A stretch of 64,000 bases of DNA, taken from NCBI RefSeq assembly GCF_044904665.1, contig NZ_JADIKM010000004.1, positions 248,001 through 312,000 of the forward strand, written 5' to 3'. Below are positions 1 through 8,812 of the stretch, one piece after another (position 1 is the stretch's first letter; each line of letters starts with the position of its first letter). This DNA is from Dyella_A ginsengisoli. GTDB taxonomy: Bacteria; Pseudomonadota; Gammaproteobacteria; Xanthomonadales; Rhodanobacteraceae. The position numbers and the translations under genes were made by a program. The notes beneath the pieces are model-generated. The model did no database searches. It was given only the letters and a program-made list of their open reading frames with translations, and was not told where the DNA came from.

Positions 1-1355
1 CGATGGAGGCGATCGCCCGCGAGCGGGCCCGCGGGCCTCTGGCCGGCCCGTTTGCCGGCGTGCCGTTCCTGCTCAAGGACATGGGGCAGGACTTCGCTGG
101 CGTGCCCAGCCCGTCCGGCAGCCGCGCGTTGCGCGATTGGATGCCCGATCGCCACGCGTACATCGTGCAGCGCTTCCTCGACGCTGGGCTGGTGGTGTTC
201 GGCAAGACTGCCTCGCCGGAGTTCGCGCTGAAGGCGGAGACCTCGCCGCGGCTGTGGCCGCAGCCCACGCGCAATCCGTGGGACTTGGCGCGCACGCCGG
301 GCGGCTCCTCCGGCGGTACGGCCGCGGCGGTGGCTGCCGGCATCGTGCCCGCGGCGGGCGCCTCCGACGGCGGCGGCTCGATCCGCATTCCGGCCGCGTA
401 CTGCGGCCTGTTCGGCCTGCGTCCCTCGCGCGGGCGCGTGCCCTGCGGACCGGCCGACGGCGAGCATTGGGAAGGCGCCTCCAGCCAGCACGTTATCAGC
501 CGCAGCGTGCGCGATTCCGCGCGCCTGCTCGACGCCATCGCCGGCCCCGGGCACGGTGCGCCGTTCGCCATCGCGCCGCCGGCGCAGGCCTATGCCGAGG
601 CGATCGCGCGTCCGCCGCGGCGGCTGCGCATCGGCTTCAGCACGCGCTCGCCGCTGGGTACGCCGGTGCATCCCGGGTGCGTGGCCGCGGTGCAGCGCGC
701 GGCGGCCTTGCTGGCAGAGCTCGGCCACGTGGTGGAGCCGGCCGAGCCGGCGGTGGACGGTCGCGCGCTGGCGCGCAGCTTCATCACCATGTACTTCGGC
801 CAGGTGGCCGCCGGCATGGCGCGCGCCCGCGCGCTGACCGGCGCGGGCGAGGATGCGTTCGAGCTGGAGACGCGCGTGCTCGGCCTGCTCGGGCGCACCA
901 TCAGCGCTGGTGAGTACGTGAGCCGGCACGCGCAGTGGAACGACTACACGCTGGCGCTGGCCGACTTCCACCGGCAGTACGACCTCTACCTCACGCCCAC
1001 CACCGCGCAGCCGCCCAACCGGATCGGCGAGATCGACACGCCGCCGGGCCAGCGCGCGCTGGCGCGCGTGGTACTGGCGCTGGGCGCCGGTCGTCTGCTG
1101 CTGGCCACCGGCATGGTGGACGAGCTGGTCGAGACCAGCCTCGCGCGCGTGCCGTTCACCCAGCTCTCCAACCTCACCGGCACGCCGAGCATGTCGGTGC
1201 CGCTGCACTGGGCCGCGGTGGAAGAGGGCGGGCCGGAGCTGCCGTTTGGCGTGCAGTTCGTGGCGCCATTCGGCGACGAGGCCACCCTGCTGCAGCTAGC
1301 CGCCGAGCTCGAGCTGGCGGCCCCGTGGCAGGCCCGTCGTCCGCCGGCGCGGTAA
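1..1355 (+). CDS. amidase, N-terminus cut by window edge
   Basis: Amidase-signature hydrolase that would cleave a carboxamide with a Ser-cisSer-Lys triad. Numbering from the ATG at 3, the catalytic Lys is in VPFLLKD (residue 25), the glycine/serine motif GGSSGG is at 100-105, and the nucleophile Ser is in DGGGSIR (residue 126). Family members usually have some 40-60 residues before the Lys motif, so the true start is probably upstream of the window and the ATG at 3 is likely internal. The C-terminal part looks complete and ends at TAA. The substrate cannot be told; the layout resembles 6-aminohexanoate-cyclic-dimer hydrolase and general amidases. It converges on the next gene with only a few bases between the stops. 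Confidence 0.85.
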   Translation, partial: MEAIARERARGPLAGPFAGVPFLLKDMGQDFAGVPSPSGSRALRDWMPDRHAYIVQRFLDAGLVVFGKTASPEFALKAETSPRLWPQPTRNPWDLARTPGGSSGGTAAAVAAGIVPAAGASDGGGSIRIPAAYCGLFGLRPSRGRVPCGPADGEHWEGASSQHVISRSVRDSARLLDAIAGPGHGAPFAIAPPAQAYAEAIARPPRRLRIGFSTRSPLGTPVHPGCVAAVQRAAALLAELGHVVEPAEPAVDGRALARSFITMYFGQVAAGMARARALTGAGEDAFELETRVLGLLGRTISAGEYVSRHAQWNDYTLALADFHRQYDLYLTPTTAQPPNRIGEIDTPPGQRALARVVLALGAGRLLLATGMVDELVETSLARVPFTQLSNLTGTPSMSVPLHWAAVEEGGPELPFGVQFVAPFGDEATLLQLAAELELAAPWQARRPPAR

Positions 1356-1359
1356 GCGA

Positions 1360-1926
1360 TCAGTCCGACACGTTCTCGCCGCGTCGCGCCGCCGCGCGCT
1401 GCACATCCAGCACGAACGCGCGCTGGTAGAGGATGGCGCCGGCAAACGGTTGTCCCTCGCCTGCCGGCGTGGCGACCAGGAACCAGTCGTCGGTGGACCA
1501 GCTCACGGCCGGCGGCCGCGCGTGCGGCGGGCGGTGGCGTTCGTCGTCGGGCGCGCCGTAACGGGCGGTGAGCGCCTGCACCATCAGAGCCATGCCAGTG
1601 GCCGGCAGCCCGTACGCCTGCACGATCACCGTGCGCTCGCCCGCGAAGCTCACGTACGCCACGGCGTCGCCGGCCTGCGCGAACGGCAGGCCGCCGATAA
1701 CGCACTGCTCGGTGATGTCTTCGGCATCAACCGCCTTGCAGTGCGCGCCGGCAAAGCGCGCCTGCACCGACGCCAGCGTGTCGCCGAGCCGGATGCCGGC
1801 CACGTCTGGCACCGGCCGCATCGGGTGCGGCGGCAGCGGGACGGACGGCAGTTCGGCCGACTGGCAGCCGGCCAGCAGGGCCAGGCCGCCGAGGAGGCAA
1901 GGAAGGGAAAGGCGCCGCGGAGTCAT
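1360..1926 (-). CDS. hypothetical lipoprotein
   Basis: Small exported protein of 188 aa that I do not recognise. The start at 1926 (MTPRRLSLPCLLGG) places a typical signal peptide ending in a lipobox (ALLAGC) so that the Cys would be lipidated. A longer reading to 1971 would put non-signal residues in front of it. The mature part begins with a proline-rich stretch, then a segment of the form GIRLGDTLASVQARF that resembles the helix-strand repeat of small periplasmic proteins. Several scattered cysteines could form disulfides. It lies between convergent and divergent neighbours and is probably transcribed alone. Confidence 0.6.
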   Translation of the reverse strand: MTPRRLSLPCLLGGLALLAGCQSAELPSVPLPPHPMRPVPDVAGIRLGDTLASVQARFAGAHCKAVDAEDITEQCVIGGLPFAQAGDAVAYVSFAGERTVIVQAYGLPATGMALMVQALTARYGAPDDERHRPPHARPPAVSWSTDDWFLVATPAGEGQPFAGAILYQRAFVLDVQRAAARRGENVSD

Positions 1927-2018
1927 CGCCGCAGTGTAGGCAAGCCGCGTGCTGCGGACGCTGCCGCGCATTGCCGCATGGCACCGGTAAGCTCATGTTC
2001 CCCGCCTGGAGATTCCCC

Positions 2019-2663
2019 ATGACCGCCATGCCCTGCCTGATCGGCCGCAGCAGCTCCCACTTCACCCGCGTGCCGCGCATGTTGGCGCTGGAGCTGGGCG
2101 TCGACTGCGCGTTCCAGCCGGTCTACGACCTGGGCTCGCGCCACACCGCCGACTACGGCGGCAACCCGGCCATGAAGCTGCCGGTGCTGCGGCTGGGCGA
2201 CGGGCAGGTGGCTTTCGGTGCGGAGAACATCGCCCGCACGCTGGCGGAGCTGGCACCGGGTCGGCTGCACATGGTGTGGACCGAGCAACTGCCGGGCGTC
2301 GAAGCGCGCAACGCACAGGAGCTGGTGTGGCACGCGATGGCCGCGCAGGTGCAGCTGGTGTTCGGCACGCAGGCGGCCAAGCTGCCGGCCGACAACCTGT
2401 ATTTCGCCAAGGCTGCCGACGGCATGAGCAACGTGCTGGGGTGGCTGGATGCGCGCATCGACGCGGTGCTCGCCACGCTGCCGCCAGCGCGGCACTCGAG
2501 CCTGCTCGAACTCACGCTGTTCTGCCTGATCGAGCACCTGCGCTTCCGCCCCACCGTGTCGCTCGATGCTTACCCGAAGCTGACGCGCTTCACCGACAGC
2601 TTCGGCCAGCGCGCATCGGCGCTGCAGACGACGTACCGCTTCGATACGCCGCCGGCTGCGTAA
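2019..2663 (+). CDS. glutathione S-transferase-like protein
   Basis: Cytosolic protein of 214 aa with a thioredoxin-fold GST N-terminus: a short strand (PCLIGR), a helix, and a 'MKLPVLRLGDGQVAFGAENIARTL' type segment in which the Pro after KL would be the cis-Pro that holds the glutathione backbone. An alpha-helical C-terminal half follows. The ATG at 2019 is preferred to 1971 because a GGAGA ribosome site ends about 7 bases upstream. No classical catalytic Tyr or Ser is obvious, so enzymatic activity is uncertain. The family call rests on fold-like features only. Confidence 0.6.
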   Translation: MTAMPCLIGRSSSHFTRVPRMLALELGVDCAFQPVYDLGSRHTADYGGNPAMKLPVLRLGDGQVAFGAENIARTLAELAPGRLHMVWTEQLPGVEARNAQELVWHAMAAQVQLVFGTQAAKLPADNLYFAKAADGMSNVLGWLDARIDAVLATLPPARHSSLLELTLFCLIEHLRFRPTVSLDAYPKLTRFTDSFGQRASALQTTYRFDTPPAA

Positions 2664-2666
2664 GGG

Positions 2667-3674
2667 TTAGAACTCCAGCACGATCTTGCCGAAGTGCTGG
2701 CCCGAGGCCTCGTGGCGGAACGCGTCGGCAATGTCGGCCAGCGCGAACGAACGGTCGATCACCGGGCGCAGGGTGCTCGCGTCGATCGCGGCGATCATCT
2801 CCTGCTGGTGCGTGCGGCTGCCCACGATGATGCCCTGCAGCCGCGCCTGCCTGGCCATCAGCGCCGCGGTGGGAACCTCGCCGCCGAACCCGGTGAGCAC
2901 GCCGATCAGCGAAATGTGCCCGGCAATCCTTACCGCCTCGATCGACTGCGGCAGCGTGCCCGGGCCGCCTACTTCGATCACGTGGTCCACGCCGCGTCCG
3001 TCGGTGAGCTCGCACACGCGCTGGCCCCACGCAGGCTCATTCTTGTAGTTGATGACGTGCTCGGCGCCCAGCGCAGTGAGCCGTTCGAGCTTGGCATCGG
3101 AGGAAGACGTGGCGATCACCCGCGCGCCCATCAGCCGGGCGAACTGCAGCGCGAAGATCGACACGCCGCCGGTGCCCAGCGTGAGCACGGTATCGCCGGC
3201 CTTGAGGCCACCTTCCACCACCAGCGCGCGCCACGCGGTGACGGCGGCGGTGGTGAGCGTGCTCGCCTCGGCGTGACTCCAGTGGCGCGGTGCATGGGTG
3301 AACCAGGCCGCCGGCCGCACCACCACCTCGCGGGCATAGCCGTCGATGCCGTCGCCGGGCGTGCCGGCAAAGTTGTCGATGCGCGCGCGGCCGTCCAGCC
3401 AGTGCGGGAAGAAGGTCGATACCACCGCATCGCCCGTGCGGAACTCCTCCACGCCCGCACCCACCGCTTCCACCATGCCCGCACCATCTGCCATCGGGAT
3501 GCGGCCGTCGGCGGTGGGAACCATGCCTGCCACCACCGCGTAGTCGTGGAAGTTGAGCGAGCTGGCGTGCACTCGCACGCGCATCTCGCCCGGGCCGGGC
3601 GCTCCCGGGTCGGCGGCGTCGACCAGTGCCAATTGCTGCAGTCCGCCGGGGCGCTTCAGGACGATCTGTTTCAT
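2667..3674 (-). CDS. zinc-independent MDR oxidoreductase (quinone reductase/alcohol dehydrogenase-like)
   Basis: A 335-aa medium-chain dehydrogenase/reductase. The N-terminal GroES-like fold (residues about 1-125, with the NFHDYAVVAG segment) is followed by a Rossmann domain with a glycine-rich nucleotide loop (LTLGTGGVSIFALQFA) and the typical GAEHVINY segment. No structural-zinc cysteine cluster or catalytic-zinc Cys/His set is present, so it is more likely an NADPH quinone or enone reductase than a zinc alcohol dehydrogenase. The first residues (MKQIVLKRPGG) match the family start. Monocistronic and convergent with the GST-like gene. Confidence 0.8.
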   Translation of the reverse strand: MKQIVLKRPGGLQQLALVDAADPGAPGPGEMRVRVHASSLNFHDYAVVAGMVPTADGRIPMADGAGMVEAVGAGVEEFRTGDAVVSTFFPHWLDGRARIDNFAGTPGDGIDGYAREVVVRPAAWFTHAPRHWSHAEASTLTTAAVTAWRALVVEGGLKAGDTVLTLGTGGVSIFALQFARLMGARVIATSSSDAKLERLTALGAEHVINYKNEPAWGQRVCELTDGRGVDHVIEVGGPGTLPQSIEAVRIAGHISLIGVLTGFGGEVPTAALMARQARLQGIIVGSRTHQQEMIAAIDASTLRPVIDRSFALADIADAFRHEASGQHFGKIVLEF

Positions 3675-3822
3675 GGGGATGCCTCGTTGCGGGTTGAACG
3701 GTCAGACATGCGGCCGCGTCCGGCGCGTGCCAAGGGACCGACCGCATGCAGCGCATCACCCGCTGCTGAAAGCAGCCTGCAAGATGCGCCTGCGAGCATG
3801 CCGAGGCCGCCATCGAGGGCGG

Positions 3823-5400
3823 ATGTCAGGAGTCGATTCGGTGGCCGTTCCATCTCCACAGGACGATCCAGGCTCCGGCGTGCGCGCCGTGTTCGCGCGG
3901 CTGCTCGGGCTGTTCGCGCTGCTGCTGTATCCGATCCTGCACGCCGACCGTCCCTACAACGACGATCTCAAGCGCGCGCTGCTCGGCCGGGCCAGCTGGG
4001 ATTCCAACGGCCGTCCGCTGACCACGCTGCTGATGCGCGCCCTGCAGTGCTACGACCACGCCATGGTCGACATCGCGCCGCTGCCGCAGATCGGTGCGAT
4101 CGTGCTGCTCGCCTGGACCGGCGCCCGGCTGGCGCGCCGCTTCACCGACGCCTCGCCGTGGCTCGCCGCGCTGCTGGTATTTCCGCTGGGCGCGCAGCCG
4201 TTTTTCCTGGAGAACCTGTCCTACCAGTTCGATGCGCTGAGCATGGCGCTGGCGATCTGGCTGGCGGTGTGGCCACTGCTGCTGCCCACCACGCGGCGCG
4301 GCAGCGGCTGGGGCATCGCGAGCCTGTTCGGCGCGCTGTGCCTGTACCAGCCGGCGATCAACGTGTTCCTGGTGCTGACGCTGGCCGAGCTGGTGCTCAC
4401 GCAGGCGACCGATCACGAGGCGGCCGCGGGGCTGCGCACGCTGCTTCGTCGCACCGTGCAGATCGCGGTGGCGATGGTGGTCTACGAGCTGCTGGTGGGC
4501 ATGCATATCAGCGGCTGGGTGAAGCGGCAGGCGACGCCCATCCACGGTTGGCGCGAGATCCCGCGCATCGCCGACAACGTCACCGCGTTCTACGGCTTCG
4601 TCGGAAGCTCGTTCAACGCCAACTGGTGGGCCGTGTTCGGCACCCTGGCGACGCTGCTCGCGCTGGCCTGCGTGGTGGTGGGCGTGCGCCATGCCCGCTC
4701 GCGCGATCCGCACCGATCGCGCAGCCAGCAGGCGCTGCTGGTGGGGCTGGCGGTGACCGTACCGGGGCTTGCGATGGTCGCGGCACTGGGGCCGATGCTG
4801 CTGCTGCGCGCGCCGGAGATCCAGCCGCGCGTGCTGATCGGTATCGGCGCCTTGCTGGCGGCGGGCCTGCTGCTGCTGCGCGCGGCGCTGCGGACGCGTG
4901 CGTGGGGTGACCGCGCCTGCACCGCGGTGGCCGCAGCGTTCGCGCTGGGCATGGGCGTGATCGCCAGCGCCTACGGCAACGCGATGACCGACCAGCAGCA
5001 CTTCGAGCAGCACGTCGCCGCGCAGCTGGCGGACGATCTGGCCGCCTGGCCGGCAGCGACGCCGATCCGTCGTCTGGCGGTGACCGGATCGACCGGCTTC
5101 TCGCCGCTGGCCGAGCACGTGATCAGCGAGTTTCCGCTGATGCGCGCGCTGGTGCCGACCTACCTCGACGCCACCCATCGCTTCGCCACCAGCGGATGGC
5201 TGATGTTCTACCTGCCGCAGTGGGTGGATGCGCGGCGCCCGCTGCTCAACCAGCCGGGCGATGACGATGCCGCGCTGGCGGCGCGCTGCGCCAACGCGCC
5301 CGATCGCGTGGCGGTCGGCTACCGCCTGTGCGTGCAGGGCGACACCGCGCTGGTGCAGTTCCAGCCTCCCGCGTTGCCGACGGCGGACGAGCGGCGCTGA
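3823..5400 (+). CDS. Gtr-like membrane glucosyltransferase (Glucos_trans_II-type)
   Basis: Polytopic inner-membrane protein of about 525 aa. After one N-terminal hydrophobic segment comes YNDDLKRALLG (acidic pair near residues 46-48), then GRPLTTLL and a DIAPLPQ motif. This is the pattern I associate with the Glucos_trans_II / GtrC-GtrIV type family, which adds glucose from a polyprenyl-phosphate donor to O-antigen or cell-surface glycans in the periplasm. Around ten more hydrophobic segments follow, then a soluble C-terminus. The ATG at 3823 follows a GAGGGCGG stretch; an open frame continues upstream to 3553 but overlaps the divergent gene's start region. There are no GtrA/GtrB neighbours, so the donor supply is not visible here. 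Confidence 0.65.
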   Translation: MSGVDSVAVPSPQDDPGSGVRAVFARLLGLFALLLYPILHADRPYNDDLKRALLGRASWDSNGRPLTTLLMRALQCYDHAMVDIAPLPQIGAIVLLAWTGARLARRFTDASPWLAALLVFPLGAQPFFLENLSYQFDALSMALAIWLAVWPLLLPTTRRGSGWGIASLFGALCLYQPAINVFLVLTLAELVLTQATDHEAAAGLRTLLRRTVQIAVAMVVYELLVGMHISGWVKRQATPIHGWREIPRIADNVTAFYGFVGSSFNANWWAVFGTLATLLALACVVVGVRHARSRDPHRSRSQQALLVGLAVTVPGLAMVAALGPMLLLRAPEIQPRVLIGIGALLAAGLLLLRAALRTRAWGDRACTAVAAAFALGMGVIASAYGNAMTDQQHFEQHVAAQLADDLAAWPAATPIRRLAVTGSTGFSPLAEHVISEFPLMRALVPTYLDATHRFATSGWLMFYLPQWVDARRPLLNQPGDDDAALAARCANAPDRVAVGYRLCVQGDTALVQFQPPALPTADERR

Positions 5401-5412
5401 GCTGTCGGCCGG

Positions 5413-6294
5413 TCACTGCGCCGTGACGGCCGGCAAGGGTGTCGCCGGTGCTGCGGCCTTGCCGGTGAACTGCGCACCCTCCACGTCGGCGGCGTGCCAG
5501 CCGCGGTCGCGATCCATCCCGGTGGTGTGCCACTCGTGTGCGGGGATCTGGATGGGGCCGCGCACGCGCTCGTCGAAGCGCACCGGCAGGGTGAACGGAC
5601 CGAGCTTGCGGTAGGCCAGGAAAGTGGTGTCGACGTGCGCGCCCTGGGTGGTCTCGAAGCCGTTGAGGGTGAGGTGCACGCGATAAAGCAGGTGCGTCTG
5701 CGGGTGGATCCACAGCACCACCTGGTCGTTCGCCGCCTCGCCGAAGCCCGGCGACAGCGTGGCCAGCAGCCGGTAGTAGCGCTGGCCGTCTTCCACCGCA
5801 TCGGGCAGGCGGCTCATCGCGGTGGCGCGCGCCTTGATGAAGCTGGGGCCGAAGTGGAACAGCGCGAAGGCGTCGTTGGTCAGCGCGGTGGCACGGAGCT
5901 TCACCGGGTCGGTCTCGCGCACGCCGTTGTAGTAGACGGCGATGCCCGCGGGCGTGCTGATCACCTGCTTGTCGCCCAGCGGACCGTGGTGGTGCACCGC
6001 GTACAGGCCGTCGCGCGGGCGGTAGCGCTCCTCGGAGGTGACGCGGAAGCCGGCGTCGCTGATTACCGGCTGGATGCGCTGGATCAGCGTGTGCCAGTGG
6101 CCGTCGGTGGCGAGGTCGAGATCGCCGGGATAGTTGCGCATGTCGCCGCCGTGCGCGGCGAGGCAGTCATCGAAGATGCGCGCCGCGGTGAGGCCGTCGT
6201 CGAACCGCGCATCGGGCGTGGCCGTGGGAAAGCGCGTGCAGCCGGCGAGCAGCACGAGCACGGCCAGGATCAAGAAACGGAACAGACGGCGCAT
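5413..6294 (-). CDS. hypothetical outer-membrane lipoprotein
   Basis: A 293-aa lipoprotein with a clear signal peptide and lipobox (VLLAGC) starting at MRRLFRFLIL. The mature part is predicted to be rich in beta-strand and resembles periplasmic DUF-type proteins of the LolA/lipocalin-like shape (segments such as DGLYAVHHHGPLG and VVLWIHPQTHLLYRVHLT). I cannot assign a family. It ends only 12 bases from the convergent glucosyltransferase stop. The start at 6294 is chosen because it places the basic N-region directly before the hydrophobic core; the frame extends to 6321 without adding signal-like sequence. Confidence 0.6.
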   Translation of the reverse strand: MRRLFRFLILAVLVLLAGCTRFPTATPDARFDDGLTAARIFDDCLAAHGGDMRNYPGDLDLATDGHWHTLIQRIQPVISDAGFRVTSEERYRPRDGLYAVHHHGPLGDKQVISTPAGIAVYYNGVRETDPVKLRATALTNDAFALFHFGPSFIKARATAMSRLPDAVEDGQRYYRLLATLSPGFGEAANDQVVLWIHPQTHLLYRVHLTLNGFETTQGAHVDTTFLAYRKLGPFTLPVRFDERVRGPIQIPAHEWHTTGMDRDRGWHAADVEGAQFTGKAAAPATPLPAVTAQ

Positions 6295-6386
6295 GGCAGG
6301 GACTCCGCAAGCGGGAGGCACAGCCTAACGCGATGCGTCGACAGGCTCCTGCGGGCAGCCTGCGGCGCGATGGCGCGGTGATCGTG

Positions 6387-7535
6387 TCAGCGCATCCGCG
6401 CCATGCAGCTACGGTAGCGGCTGTCCACGCGCTGGGCGAACCACGCGGTGGTGAGCTTGCGGGTGATCTTGGGGCTTTCCAGCCGGATCGTTGGCAGCAT
6501 CGCGCGCGGCAGCGGCCGACCGTTGAGGCGGTCGGCCAGGGCGAACACGGCGGCGTAGGTGTGGGTGTCCGCAAAGGCGGCGGTTTCGCCCTTGGCCAGG
6601 TCGCGGTGGACCTCACCCGGGCTCAGGTCCAGCCGCTCGGCGAGCGTACGCACGGCCAGCTCGGTCTGGCCGCGCGCGCCCCACTCGCCGTAGCTGACCA
6701 GGTCGCCGTCGAGGTCCAGCGGGATGCCGGAGGCGCGCGTCACCGCGTTCTGGAACGCCGCGTTGCGGCTGGCGTAGAAGCCGGCGTTGTAGTCGGCGAA
6801 GCGGTACAGCGGCGTGGGGTAGTCGGCGGCGTAGCCGAGCAGGTGGGCGATGCCGAAATACAGCCCGCCGCGGCGGCTGAACACCTCGTGGCGGATCGAA
6901 CCGTCGACCGGATAGGGATATTCGTGCTCGCGCGCGTACTGTTCGGCGAAATCCACGCTCACCTGCATCGGCCCGCCCGTGTGGATGGGATTGGCGTCGC
7001 CGAACAGCCGCTTGCCCAGCGGCACCATGCCGATGAAATCCTCGTAGACGCGGCTCAGCTCGCGCTCGGTGCGCACCGTTTCGATGCGGTCGGCGTAGCT
7101 GCGGCCGTCCGGCCCGTGCAGCGCCAGCGCGCCGCGCACCAGCAGCTGCGGGACGTGGTGCTCGGCGGCGCGACGGTCGATCTCCGCGCGGGCGATGCGG
7201 CCCAGCCCGGGCACGGCGGGATCGGACTGGAAATTCGACTCCTGTCCGGCCACTGCGATCACGGCGCAGAGGTTGCTGCGGCTGGGCTCGATCTGCTGGG
7301 CGGCGAGCGCCGCGGTGATGTCGCGCGCCCAGCCGGCACGGTCATCGGTACCGCCGGGCAGCACGCGCATGATGCGGGCCTGGACCTTGGCCGGATCCTG
7401 CCCCGGCGACTCCACCTGTTGGGCGGCGCAGCCGGCCACCAGCGCGATCAGTGCGCCCAGCCAGAACCGCCGCCGGTTGCGGACGGCGGGGCAGGGCGAG
7501 GCGGCGGCGGTGGCAGTGGCGACGGCGTGGTTCAT
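6387..7535 (-). CDS. DUF1615 family lipoprotein
   Basis: A 382-aa periplasmic lipoprotein (lipobox LVAGCA) that matches the DUF1615 family known from Xanthomonadales and other proteobacteria. The family has an active-site-like GQESNF motif in its first third, reminiscent of the Glu-Ser of lytic transglycosylases, and a Tyr/Gly-rich middle (YFGIAHLLGY, YNAGFYASRNAAFQNAV) like a soluble lytic transglycosylase groove. A role in peptidoglycan turnover is an inference; the family has no established function that I know of. The start at 7535 gives a basic, then hydrophobic N-terminus. Confidence 0.75.
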   Translation of the reverse strand: MNHAVATATAAASPCPAVRNRRRFWLGALIALVAGCAAQQVESPGQDPAKVQARIMRVLPGGTDDRAGWARDITAALAAQQIEPSRSNLCAVIAVAGQESNFQSDPAVPGLGRIARAEIDRRAAEHHVPQLLVRGALALHGPDGRSYADRIETVRTERELSRVYEDFIGMVPLGKRLFGDANPIHTGGPMQVSVDFAEQYAREHEYPYPVDGSIRHEVFSRRGGLYFGIAHLLGYAADYPTPLYRFADYNAGFYASRNAAFQNAVTRASGIPLDLDGDLVSYGEWGARGQTELAVRTLAERLDLSPGEVHRDLAKGETAAFADTHTYAAVFALADRLNGRPLPRAMLPTIRLESPKITRKLTTAWFAQRVDSRYRSCMARMR

Positions 7536-7611
7536 GCAGTCCGGGTCAGGCGGCAACGGCGCGCATGATCGTGCACGCACGATGTCGCCAGCTTGAACGA
7601 CGCGCGTCCGC

Positions 7612-8739
7612 TCAATGCCCGAGCCCGTCGATGCGCGCGCTGTCCAGGTCGTGGTGCGAGGCGTTCTGCGGCTCGGGCCCCTGCAGGCGGATGCGCAGGG
7701 CCAGGTCGGTCTGCGAGTCGGCGTGCTCGATCGCCTCCGCGTAGCTGATGCGCCCGGCGGCGTAGAGCCGGTAAAGCGACTCGTCGAAGGTGAGCATGCC
7801 GTGCTCCAGGCTCTGCTTCATCGCCTCCTTGATGGTGTAGATCTCGCCCTTCTCGATCAGGTCGGCCACGTAAGGGGTGGACAGCAGGATCTCCACGGCC
7901 GGCACGCGCTTGCCCTCCACGCTGCGCAGCAGGCGCTGCGATACCACGCCCTTGAGGTTGAGCGAGAGGTCGATCAACAGCTGGTGGCGGGCCGCATCGG
8001 GGAAGAAATTGATGATGCGGTCCAGCGTCTGGTTCGCGTTGTTGGCGTGCAAAGTGGACAGGCACAAGTGGCCGGTTTCGGCATAGGCGATGGCCGCCTG
8101 CATCGTTTCGCGATCGCGGATCTCGCCGATCATGATCACGTCCGGCGCCTGGCGCATGGCGTTCTTCAGCGCGCTGGCGTAGCTCAGCGTGTCCAGCCCC
8201 ACTTCGCGCTGGTCCACCATCGACTGCTTGTGTGTGTGCAGGTACTCGATCGGCTCCTCCACCGTGAGCATGTGGCCGGTCTTGTGCGCGTTGCGGTAGT
8301 CGATCATCGAGGCCAGCGTGGTCGACTTGCCCGAGCCGGTGGAGCCCACCACCAGGATCAGCCCGCGCGGCTGCATGATCAGCTCGCGCAGGATCGGCGG
8401 CAGATTGAGCGACTCTATCGAGGGAATCTCGCTGGTGATGTAGCGCACCGCCAGCGCCACGTGTCCGCGCTGGCGATAGATGTTGACGCGGAAGCGGCCG
8501 GCGTCGGCCAGGCCGATGGCGAGGTTCATCTCCATCGTGGCCTCGAACTCGCGTTGCTGCTTGTCGTTCATCACCGAGTAGGCGAGGTCGCGCACGGTCT
8601 CGGCCGACAGCGGCGTCTCGCTCAGGTGGCGGGTTTCGCCGTCGATCTTGATGTTCGGCGGGGCGCCCACCGAAAAGAACAGGTCGGAGGCCTTCTTCTC
8701 GGCCATCCCGTGCAGGAACTGCGTCAGCTCGATTGCCAT
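7612..8739 (-). CDS. pilU: type IV pilus twitching ATPase PilU
   Basis: A 375-aa hexameric retraction ATPase of the PilT/PilU family, acting at the cytoplasmic face of the type IV pilus. Walker A is GSTGSGKST (residues 132-140), the Asp box is in VEEPIEYLH, Walker B is PDVIMIGEIRDRETM, and the His box is HLCLSTLHANN. The start MAIELTQFLHGMAEKKASDLFFSVG and the extended C-terminal tail after the core are typical of PilU rather than PilT. The ATG at 8739 has a strong GGGAGG site upstream. PilU normally works with PilT; pilT is not in this window. It is divergent from the methyltransferase gene, with a 73-base shared upstream region. Confidence 0.9.
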   Translation of the reverse strand: MAIELTQFLHGMAEKKASDLFFSVGAPPNIKIDGETRHLSETPLSAETVRDLAYSVMNDKQQREFEATMEMNLAIGLADAGRFRVNIYRQRGHVALAVRYITSEIPSIESLNLPPILRELIMQPRGLILVVGSTGSGKSTTLASMIDYRNAHKTGHMLTVEEPIEYLHTHKQSMVDQREVGLDTLSYASALKNAMRQAPDVIMIGEIRDRETMQAAIAYAETGHLCLSTLHANNANQTLDRIINFFPDAARHQLLIDLSLNLKGVVSQRLLRSVEGKRVPAVEILLSTPYVADLIEKGEIYTIKEAMKQSLEHGMLTFDESLYRLYAAGRISYAEAIEHADSQTDLALRIRLQGPEPQNASHHDLDSARIDGLGH

Positions 8740-8812
8740 GCGCGACCTCCCCGGTGGATGGTGCATGCTACTGCGCCCGCCGCTTCCGGCGGGAAGGGCA
8801 GGGGGAGCCACC

